Assembly: GCA_020796225.1 (NCBI GenBank)
Contig: CM036754.1
Location: 66,208,000 to 66,271,999 of the forward strand
DNA length: 64,000 nucleotides
Source: Arion vulgaris
Lineage: Eukaryota > Mollusca > Gastropoda > Stylommatophora > Arionidae
Direction of reading: 5' to 3'
The position numbers were made by a program, and so were the translations under genes. Under the pieces are notes generated by a model. It worked only from the letters and a program-made list of their open reading frames with translations. It was not told the origin of the DNA and did not search any database. Positions 10,401-22,400 of the stretch are shown piece by piece (position 1 is the stretch's first letter; the number at the start of each line of letters is the position of its first letter).

Positions 10401-13400
10401 TTATAGTAATCATCTTGTGTTGGTATTTGTGACTTTCTGATTGATTTAATCATTCTTTTATTTTGGTGGTAGGTAACCGGCACATTCGGTTGCTCTCCTG
10501 CAGCAACTTCCTTGGCCAGTCGGTCTGCTGTTTCGGTTCCTGGTATTCCCCAGTGAGACGGTATCCACTGCAAGACGACCTTGCGCAGTTTAGAAAGGTC
10601 CTTCTGTATGTGTTTCTATGTTCTGGAAAACAGAACAGGGTGAAAACCAACTCCCAGGGAGAGACACAAACTGTCCCACCAGTGTTGTACTGAACTAAGA
10701 TATGTTGAGAGGTCTCTGTAGCAGAGAGGTTAGCTGCTCGTTTCTCATTATAAAGGTATTCAGTTCGCTTCCTTGTGGAGCCATCAGGATATTTTTCCAG
10801 AGATCCCTGATCTCAGTGTAGGTGAGATCGAGCTCCTAGTTCTATCAGAGATAGATGATAAAACATAGGTTCTGTGTTGAAGTTGAGCACGTAAAAGAAC
10901 ATTTGTCAGTTCAAAATCGAGAAGAGCAAGCTGGAAAGCTGCAACCTGGGCAAAATTGATTCGAAAGATTAGTAAATAAAATTCTTACAGAATATGTTCA
11001 CTTTTTCTAAATTACATCGGGGACCTTCACCGGTGCTACGGAGTTTGTGCACTGCTGCCGAGATCTTCCTGTGTAAGAAAGAGATCGAGGCCCACATGGT
11101 TACAAGATTGATTGATAGGACCATCATCATTGCACTTCAGTGAGTAAACATGCATGCCCTGATCTCTTTCTTACACATGAAGATTTTAGCTGCAGTGCAC
11201 GAACTCTGTAGTACCAGCGAGGTCCGATGTAATTTAGAAGATGGTGAATATATTTTGGAGCAATTTTATTTATTATCTTTTACACATGGTTACTCAACGA
11301 AGTGCAATGATGATGATTCAATCAATCAATCAAGATATGTTGAGCCAAAAAAGAAGAATCCAGTCCCACTATACTGTCTTGACAGCCTTTTCTTCTTCTT
11401 CTGTGGTCAACCTTGTTCCAAACTCCACTGCCTAGTACAGCGAAAAAGAAAATAATCTAGTTGTTCTTTGTGGATTGAAACAATAGCAACAATAACAAAT
11501 ATGAAAATGAGATCATGCTCACCTAATTTACACACCAGGTGGTACACCTCCGACCTGGAGTGATGTCTCGGATCCACAGACACAATAAATCTGCTGCCTA
11601 ATCTGGCAATCTCTCCCTGGATCAGATCTGGGAGTTCATCAACAGCCTCCAAAGCTTCTTCCATTTTTCTCTTCTTACTTGTGGATGGACTTGGAGCTCT
11701 GAAAATATCCCAATACAAAGTATGAACATGACTGTTCATTGCCTAACCAAAGTTCGGAGGTTCAGAGCTAGTCTGTGCTGCAAACCAGCAAGTCTCAATC
11801 TGCGATTGTTTAGTACCCTCATTTGTATTTGTTTTTTTCCCCAATTTTTGTCCCTCTTTTGCCCTGTATGTGGTTTTGATTAAAGAACCGCCCGTGTGGT
11901 GTCGGGGCCCGCTAGCGAAGCAAAGAATATTACCACTGCAACCTACAAGGCATGTAGTAAGAGGCGACTGAGGTAGGGACCTAGGAAGCTACCTAGTAAA
12001 TAAAAATCATCACAGAAATCGGATGTACCGACCTACTTGTATGTGCATAATTGGCACAATATACAATCGCTCCTGCTCAGATCACATACAAATCACACAG
12101 AATGGTTAACAAGTGAGTCGATATGGGCGCTCAGAAAGAAGTTCAAAGAACAGGGTACACTGTGCTGCTAGTTGACGTTTTACAAACAGCTGTGATATTT
12201 GTGCCTTTTGGCCCAGTACTTTGGCAGAATTATTTACCCATTTCAAACTTCATTCACTTCCAACTTCTATTCATAGAAAACCTGGCCAGCAATGGCGGAA
12301 TGCGGGAGGACCATTCAGAATCGGAACTGTTTGATTCTGAACACGACTATGCTAGCGCATTTTCGCCATGTTTGGTCGGGTATTTTCGATTTCGTTTGCC
12401 GAGCTACTGAGTTAGTGCTTGAGCAACGCTGTGAGCTATGATTGTTACATGGAATGCTTTTTTGCTGTGTGTCCACCGTGCGTTTGTTGTGTGTATTCAG
12501 AAAATGGCGGACAGCGTTATGGAACAAGCTCAATCTGCCGTATGCAGTTATATTGCGAGTGCAGAAAGCTGGATTTTGTCATGATTAATGTTCCTTCGAC
12601 AGGAATTGCAATTCAAGTGATGAACAGTTTTGTGTTGCTACATTATGCATATGCGATATGCATTATGCATAGGCCATATGCATTTTATGCGGTGCAGGTT
12701 TCTTATTGTGGCGGGACACGGCTGTTTCATTCTGGTACTAGTTCACACAGGAAACATTTCACAGTTGTTAGTATTTTGTGTGATTTTCATTGGCACAGGA
12801 GCGGAGCAATTATGGGGTGACCCGTTGCAGTGAAGTTGGAACCGTACCTATGAACTATTCATCAATATAATTAGTTAGAGAAAACACATCCAGAAATCTA
12901 CAATGTATATATTTCTAAACTAGTTTTACTGTCCTGTTTTGACTGGTATTTACAATTCTTGGAAATATAAATTTCATACACAAGTTGGAAACATCCAAAA
13001 AAAAGTTTCAGAAGAATCCTACAAATTTTCTGGTCAAATACAATAACAAAAGAGTTGTTAAAATGAACATATTTTATCATCATATATATATGTGCATCAT
13101 TGGAGACCACCGTTAAAAGATGGAGATGGATTGGTCATGTATGTTGTTTGCCAGTATTGGCATTGAATGGCTAGGATAGCTCTCTGATGAACAGCAGAAG
13201 GGAAAAGTAGATCTGGGCAAACAAAGCAAATGGAGAACTATGAAAAGAGTTGAAAGACTGTGGTCTGACATGAGAAATAATTGGTAGAAAGGAGGCAGAA
13301 CAGCAACAATGGAATCTCTTGCAAACCTTATGTATAAACACAAAAGGGTGTAGGTAGGTAGATGACAGACAGACAGATAGATAAATATATATAAAATGTA

Positions 13401-16400
13401 TATTATAAAACATTTTACAGAAAAGCTAAAAGAAACTGATACTTGCATGATTTTAAAAAAAAAACTGAAAATAATTTACTTCAGTGAATACTTGGATGAA
13501 GAGCAGTCATTTAGTCTTAATCTTGGCATACATGTCAACTACAGCTCCTGCACTCAATTAATTTATAATGTATAATATATGTCTAAGGTAAGAGGATTAG
13601 GGCCATGTGTGGGCCGATTTCGACAGTCCAATCACACCTTCTGCTGCTCTTGCCAAAAAAGATGCATAGAAGCACAAAGATGCAAGACAAAGAAATACAG
13701 ACATCACACACAGAAGTCACACAAAGAAATGATGCAAAGAAAACATGCAAAGAAAGCTTACAAAGAAGATGTGAGAATATCATAGCAACACAAGGAAGTC
13801 ACACAAAGGAACCAGACAAAGAAGTCACACAAAGGAACCAGACAAAGAAGATCATGAAAGGAACAGAAAAGAAAATATGCAAAGAAAGCTTACAAAGAAG
13901 ATGTGAGAATAAATCATGCACAGAAACACAAGGAAGACACCAGGGGCCTTCAAGACAAAAATTTTGATGAACTTACTTAATCGGTGGTCCCATATAAGCT
14001 TCAAGAGCTGGACCAAATGTTCTGTACAGAGAATGATTGAGAGATGGTGCGGCTGAGAAGTGCGCAATAGCATCCAGCAATGGCTGACACATATGACCAT
14101 GAGCACTGGAACTGCTGGTACTTATAGTCTGCATGACCAAACAAAGAAGAAAAATTAACTTAACTTTAGCGTTTGGATAATAAAAATTTCATAATTTTAT
14201 TTACATTTTTGACACAACTAATGAACATTGTATTTTGGTATTATTTATGCATTTTAATGTATAGAATATATACTTAACTAATGCAAAACATTCTATACCA
14301 AAATTAATTTTTAAATTAAAATTATATATGTTTAAGATGTCTAATCTCGTTGATTAAAGAATGCTTTTATTACACCAGCAATTCTGATTGTTTCTCGCAA
14401 TTAACACAAAAACATGAAATAGAGAGTATTGGTGATGATAGTGAAGTCGATAACAAGCTTTGCCAGTAACCTTGGCTGTGAAGATTCAATGGTTCACTGT
14501 CAACTTGAACCCAAAACCCGAGTGGTTACCGGGCTCAAATTGGGGTGTAAAGAATAGAAGCCTCTGTTATCTGTATCACACATGTCATAAGATGCGACTA
14601 AGGAGGTTGGGTGTGAGGCTAGCTACCCCACACCGTAAAAAAAAACTAGATGGCTACAGAACGGAGAGCGAACCGAGTAAACGCTGGCTGCAACCGGACA
14701 CATCGCTGAAGGATAAGCACCAGAGCTCCAAATGGTGCTGAAGATGTGACGTAAAACACACCAATGCTAAAGCTGCATGAATCAGATTTCCCCATGAATA
14801 GAATTTATGGGAGATCTGACATTGGTCTGGGCGGTGATCACGAGTGGAAAGAAGAGAGAGAGAGAGAGAGAGCCCCAAAAATGTTGGTTTGCACAAGATG
14901 CGCTTTTGGGCTACAGGTTCCTGATTCTTTACTTTTGGTGGGGGGGTCTAAATAATAAGTCAAGTACCTCTGAAGGAGTGAGGGTAAGGAATTCATGCAA
15001 AAATCAGTTCCAAGGGCCATATTTTAAAGGGCTGAATATTTTAGCTGTTCATCAGCGAGACTAAAAGACAAATGCCATAAAGCAAACCAAAAATTCAATA
15101 CAGAAAGTAAATTGGGATGTAATAACTTTACAAAAATACCCAATGCTACAAATAACAAGTCTGGAATCTAAAACTCTGCATTATGTACTTGCTCACACTT
15201 CTACCAGAAAAGTCATTCAGGACAAACAAAACAAGGCAAAATTAATACAGTTAAAGAATATAATAACAATTAAATAAACTGTCGAGAATCACCGAATTTA
15301 TAGTACTCCTTCTAGAATAGTCTGGATACATGATTTTATTCAATTTCTTGGATGCATCAAATTATAGTCAGTGATTTTTATTTTTGTGGGATTTCAGATT
15401 CTCTAATAAAGGCAGCCGTCTGTCTCAGATTATCAACGCAACAGTTTGTCTTGGACATTAGTGTAAATGGGCCACCTCTTTCTTCTCAAGTCTGCATACT
15501 GGGACAGTTCTGTAGGATATAATTCCTATGATTTCTGCTTCCCGTTTGTGCCGACCTCCTCCTGCAGTAAGTTTTGGCCACCCTCGTGATGGTGGGTCTG
15601 ACATTCTTACCGCGTGGCTAAATCTCAGAGGCAGATTGGCGACCGTAGTATCCGTTATCCCATTCCTCATTGTGAGGGATTGTTGCACCATGTTATGCGC
15701 CTTACGGCCTGGTGCATCCGTTTTCTGCAAGCATTTGTTTGGGTTAGCATTCCCTAGCGGACACATGCATCCGATTTGAGCCAAACCTCCTTAGTCGCCT
15801 CTTAGACATACGTGGCAGGTAACAGTGGTTCTATTCTTTACATCCAAATTTGGGCCCGGTAACCACTGGCGGCCTGGATATTAAAATAGTGAACATAATG
15901 AACATAAAATGGGACTAATTCTGGAGGTGATGAAATCAGAGAAATGTCTGGCCAACCACTAGTAATCTTCTTAGCTCCATATCGACACTTGTTAAACCAC
16001 TCTTTGTGATTTGTATGTGATTTGAGCCTAAGAGCGATTGTATTGCTCTTGTAGCCAGTTATGCGCTTACAAGTAGGTCAACACATCCTATTTCTGCGAC
16101 GCTTTCTATTTACTGGGTAGTTTCCTAGGCCCCTACCTCAATCGCCTTTAGGACGCAGTGTTACTATTCTTTGCTCCTTGTGGCTCTACAACACCGGTCG
16201 AACCACTAATAGCATATGTTATAAGAAGGAAAACAGAGATATGTTGGACATACCTTTAGAAGAGATGATCAAAGAATAACAAAGCAACATTGAAGTCGAG
16301 GCAAAGGGTTCAAGAAAAGAGATGCCTTAGGAAACACGAAACCAACTTTTCTGAGATAGGCAAGGAATATCGGACTCAATTCCATGGAAGAGATTGAGCG

Positions 16401-19400
16401 AGCTGTGCAGGACAGAGTGGTATGGAGAAATTACTTGCATGCCCTATGTAAGTATAACAGTACAAGAGGAATATGTATAAATATATATATAAAATATATA
16501 TATATATCATAAATAGAGATAGGATTGCCGAAAGCGAAGTTGATAACACACTACACTAGTGACCACATGACTGGAAATTCCCGGGGTTCAGGGCCATCCT
16601 GTGACAAGAATTTTCCTGTGCACTGTGCGTACATGGTTGGACTACAGCAGGTCCTGGTGGTTTACTTAGGAATCTAAATTACAAGTACCTCAGAAGCTGC
16701 AGTAAAGCTTGCCTGAATGGTGAGAGACACTGGTTATAAGGAAAGCAAGCATTCACACTAAAATCAATCAGAGGCGACATGACTACGCTGAATTCACAGT
16801 GGATAATAAAAATAAAACATCCACACTACCATCAACAAACATCACCAACAATATAACTATTAACATGGCGAGGGACACCTATAATAAGGAAAGCAGGCCT
16901 TCACGCAAAATTCAGTCAGAAGTTTTAACCAGGCGCCTGACTCGTTTGAATTCATGGAGGCGAGCACATGAAGAAAATGACAATTAACATCCCCAACAAC
17001 ATAACCATCACCTCACAAACAACATCATCATCAGTACCACCATCATTAACACCACAACGACAAACAAGACAACAACCAACACTACCAGTAATAGAGATAG
17101 AAGTCTAACAAAAGTTCACCTTTTCTTTGGGTTGGATAAAATGTCTAAGAGACTCTTCATCTTTTTATGATTCTTCTTGCTGTCTGTCAATAGAAATATA
17201 TAACAAGAAAATTATACATCAGAGAAAGAAAATAGAATAACAGGAAAATAATACATGAAGAAGAATAAAAGGAATAACAGAAAATAATACATGAGAAAAT
17301 AACATAAGGAATAACAGGAAAATAATACATGAGAAGGAGAGAAATAACATAAGGAATAACAGGAAAATAATACATAATATGGGAAGAAATAACATAAGGG
17401 ATAACAGGAAAATAATACATAAGATGGGAAGAAATAACGAAGGATAATAGGAAAATAATACATAAATATTGTTTAAATTATGTTCAATCTTATAACTAGC
17501 AGACAAATGACCAGGTGGATCAAATGACCATACAGAAATGGAGACAAGAGGTATGAAATGAGCAAAAAAACTGAATGACAAGATTAGATAGACATTCAAT
17601 GAATAACTACAAGACAAGAACAGAACAGCAGAGACAAGAATTGAACAGCTAAGACAAGAATAGAATAGCTGAGAAAAGAACTCCTTAGAACGTTTGTATT
17701 TATGATCATTTGTGTTTCATTTTAATTTGTCACTCCTGTTTGTTCGGTTGCTTGATAAAGGCCTTGTTATGAACGTGCTGTATTTTGTCATGTTATTGTA
17801 ATTTGTAAAACTACATACTTTGTAATTACGTGATTTGCCAATCAAATAGTTTACTGCAGTTCCATATATATACACTGAATATTGAGACAAGAATAGAACA
17901 GCTGAGACAAGAAAGAAAGCTGAGACAAGAATAGAACAGCTGAGACAAGAAAGAACAGCTGAGACAAGAAAGAACAGCTGAGACAAGAATAGAACAGTGA
18001 GACAAGAATAAAACAGCTGAGACAAGAATAGAACAGCTGAGACAAGAAAAGAACAGCTGAGACAAGAAAAGAACAGCTGAGACAAGAATAGAACAGTTGA
18101 GACAAGAATAAAACGGCTGAGACAAGAATAGAACGGCTGAGACAAGAATTGAACAGCCTAGACCACACACACATTTGTCTGTCACTCTTGTTACCTTCGT
18201 CATTCTTCTTCTCCAGATCCATAATAAAACTCCTCAAAGGCTCTATGTATCTGGATAGTTTGTCCAGTTTCCTGACGTACTCCACCTCCTCCTGGGATGT
18301 GCTGGGCGGGCCAGGACTAGGATCCATCAATGTTGTACCTGCAGATATAATCATGTAACTATCATCATCATCAAATAGCTTGTCCTAAGCAGAACTTTGC
18401 CACCCTAACAGTTCTACAGAATTTCTTTCTCTCATAGGCTAGATGTCCAGCCTCTGCAGCCATCACGCTCAAATCATCAACTTCTTCTCCAAATGCTTTA
18501 TATCGACCCCTTGTTAAACCACTTTTTGAGATCTGTGCCTAAGAGTGATTGTACATTGTGCATGTTATGTGCCTACAAGTAGGCCAGCACATCTGATTTC
18601 TGCTACGCTTTTTATTTACTAGAGCAGCTTCCCTGGGTGCCTAATTTAGTCGCCTCTTACGGCATCCCCTGTAGGTTGCAGTGTTACTATTCTTTGCTTC
18701 CCTCACGAGCTGCGGCAACACACATGCGAGATTCAATATGAATTTTAGTGCATCTTTTGCTACCTGAACCTTACTTTTATTGTCATTGTTGTAAGAGGAG
18801 ACCAAGCACCTATAGGTGAGTACTGAGTACCAAGACTTCAATATTAATCAGTTTTATTGTACGCTGAAGTTGGAGAATGCACACCTGTATTGTGAGAGAC
18901 AATGATTTTAAAGAAAGCAGGTCTTTATGCAAAAATCAGTCAGAAACGCCATACTGAGCACCCTGACTATGCCTGAATTCATAGTCGCAAAGCAAGAAGA
19001 AAATGAATCAGTTTCTCAACTGAAGATGAAGCACTACATTCCTACTGGGGTTACAAGAACACATGATGATGATGATAAATACTAACCTGGTGTATGCAGC
19101 ATATTGTTCGGAGATGGAACACACATCCTCACTGCTGGAGATGGCATCACTGCAAAACAGTTTGATGGTGAAGGCAGCATGGAGACTGGAGATCTGCATC
19201 AGATGTATGATATGTTCATGAGCAAGAATGTAGACCAGGTCAGAGACATGGAAACAACTAAAATAATAATGAATAAACTGCAAACATTCATCAACTGTTG
19301 TTGCATGCACAGAACAGAGGGACTGAGATGGTATGATAGGATCATAAATGAGGAGCTTAGAGATTAGTTCCAAGTGAACCAAGAGGCAATGAAAACTGTA

Positions 19401-22400
19401 CTGGCCCTGAATAGAACACATCTTGAGAAAACTCAAGGGAAATGTAACAAAAGAAAAGCCCTTTCCTGGAACCAGCGGGAAGGCAAAGAGAGGGTAGCCA
19501 TGAAATACTTGCAGGCAGATATTAACGATAAACAAAAGTGCTAAAGGGAGCCACAAGAGATAGCTAAAGATAGAAAGACTTTGGATGAGTTGGTTGAGGG
19601 TGTATGCCCCGAATCGGTTTTTAAATAAAGCACCAGAGAAAAGAAGATAGAACAGAATGTAAGCATCAGAGTAATGTCAAACCCTAACCCTTCATCATAA
19701 TGTAATAAATTAAGGAGATGGTAATAGCTCTTACCCCTGAGCTTGTGATTGAATCCCCATACCTGATCCAGGCATGCTCACATCTCGAACCTGTCATCAA
19801 CGATCAGATAGAAAGAAGTTGATGTCAGTCATAGCAGAACAATTTTGTCAAAATAAATATAAATCAATGTAAATGCATTTTTTACTAAAAATATAAATCA
19901 ATGTAAATGCATTTTTACTAAAAATATAAATCAAGGTAAATTCATTTTGTACTAAAAATATAAATCAAGGTAAATGCATTTTTAACTAAAATATAAATCA
20001 TGGTAAGACATTTTTACTAAAAATATAAATCAATACAAATTCATTTTTTCCTCAAAATAAATTAATGTAAATCCACTTTTCCAAAAATATAAATCTATAA
20101 AATAAAAAATATGGTTTGGAGACAACAGTAATGCAAGATATGGTTCCTGGGGGCAGAGGCAGGGAAAACTAAGATGGCAGTAGGGCATGAACATTGAGTA
20201 GAGGGAGAACTTGCTAATCTCTCAGTCTATAGCAAGTTCTCCCCATCTACTAAGCTCATGCTAGAGACCGAGATATTTTCAGGCAGGCTGTGAGGAAAGC
20301 GATGTTCTGCAAGGTATATGCTACTACATGGTGATGATGATGACTTACAGGCATATACTGTCCTTGAAGGTTCATGGGTACCATTGCTCTGACTTGTCCA
20401 GCAGGACCTGGATATCCCATCTAGGAATAGACAAATAACAATTATTGTCACTTTAAAATTCTCTGACAAGATCTATACCATCTTTATCAATATGCCAAAA
20501 CCTTAGGGCGTGAGTTACCATTTATAATTATCTCCCCTTAACCATTTTAAACCTTAGATGTGAGTAATCGTTTATAATTATCTCCCCTGTAACCAATCAG
20601 ATCTGATGCCATCATCATATATACGTGTGAGACACCTACACAGAATACGATTGTCTCTCTGTGTCATTCCCTCTGTGTCCTCGCTGATCAAACCACAAAA
20701 CATGTCCTACAAGACTGTCCCCTGTGTGTTCTCCCTAGAAAGGAATGCTGGCCCTACAACACAACACTACATTCAAAACTACATGACACTACAAATAAGC
20801 TCCGGATAACAGTTGACTTCATCTTAAGAACATGTCTAACAGTATAATTTTCAAAATAGCGATCACAAAGAAGATCTGACACCATGCTAAATATAACTCA
20901 ATAGATGTGTTACTTCTTCTTCTGGGATTACCTTCTGCTATGCAATGACCCTGGTATGTGTCCTGAACAGGGCGGTGCACTTGAGATCTTCACCTCTCTC
21001 CTTTTAGTTTGTTTTAGAAAGGTTGTCACTGTTGGTTCACGATTTTATTCATGTCATGCTGCTCACAAGGATTTGAGGGCAGTCTTGGCAGAGATGTGCT
21101 TTGGTGCTCCACAGGTGCAGGCAGTCGGTCCCTGAGTCTCATTCATGGAAGTGTGCTCTGAGACTGCAGTGTCCTTTCTAAGTTTGAAAACTGTGATCAG
21201 CGCTTTTCTGTTTAATGTGTTTATATTGTCATGCTCTGGGTTGTATCCTCCATTATGTTTTCTTATGTGGTACTAAAAAGTGGTTTTATGTTTGCAAAAT
21301 CTTATCAAAAACACATCTGTACAAATGCGTTTCCTAATGTATAATACTCTCCAGTTATCGGAATTAGGGCTCTTTCTTTTCTTTTATCTAATCCTGTTTT
21401 GCCTCACAGCATCAGGATAAGAAGATATTTCTAGAACGGGTTTTGTGTGAGCTTTATAAATAGTGTTTTTCACCCTCTGTTATCTCTGAGGTCCACTTTT
21501 TGCATGGATGGCCTTTTGCTTTGCTTCCACTGTATCGGATTAACATTGCTCTTTGAGGCACACTGTCTGTTGGTAATCTGTTATGTAGCGAACAATTTAA
21601 TTTTTATTTCTTGAAGAAGTTTAGTACTGATGTATTACCCACTATTTTTCTGATTTTTTCATTTCCAAACCGGTCTCTTCTTGTTACTCCCAGCATTCTG
21701 CCCAGACACTTCATCTCTGTCATGACCAGTTTACTTCTATCGTTTGATGTCAGCATCCAGGTTTGGCACTGATAGCATAATGTTGGGAGAAATATTGTGC
21801 TGTACAATGCTCTTTTAGGGTTAACAAGTGAGATCTATAAAATGATGATGTTACTGGAGATGCAATGAAAAACTGATTTTTGTTTTAAGAACAAAAAAGG
21901 TCTAAAGGCGAAGGATTGGCTTCCTTGCAAAGGGTCCCCATATGGCTCTGTCCCACTCAGCGCAAATGGGAAGCCAAGAGTGTTGCACAAAGCATGAAAT
22001 TTTGTACCTTCAGCAACAATCCCAGGAATATCCGGAAAAACTGCACATGTGACTCAGTTCAGATTTGAACTTAAACCTTCAGAACATACGTCAAACATCT
22101 CAACCACTTTGCCACAGAGACTCCCAACAATGTCTAAAGTGTCAGTGAAAGAATATTAGAGGACTCCATCTTCAATAATGATCCTGGACTAATCCTACAC
22201 AATTTGGTGACTATATAAGGCAGAGATTTGTATATAAATCAAAGAAGACATAATAAACTTGATACATACATTTCCTGATGTTGCTTGCATCGGCTGTCCA
22301 GGCACTCCAGGCATTGATTGAGGTGATGTCACCATGAAAGCATCCTGACGCTACAAGATAGAAACACAATTTAATGAACTACTGGGGAAAGGTACAGAGA

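Noticed and set aside
12419..12820. 133-codon plus-strand frame
   Set aside because: Composition and lack of any domain suggest a chance frame; it lies in a MED15 intron on the opposite strand.
15458..15784. Minus-strand 108-codon frame considered as the missing MED15 exon
   Set aside because: It runs into the head of a family 2 SINE, lacks the KCE...LEKL pattern, and no acceptor/donor pair of the needed phase gives a sensible peptide.
17717..18354. Overlapping minus-strand open frames rich in SCLSCSILVSAVLFLSQ
   Set aside because: They come from the 20-bp minisatellite. Only the part at 18195-18338 is real coding sequence (MED15 exon 10).
19150..19157. TTTTGCAG as the true acceptor of MED15 exon 9
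   Set aside because: It gives an incoming phase that does not match exon 8. The upstream site at 19193 matches and adds a plausible SPVSMLPSPS segment. Kept only as a possible alternative site.
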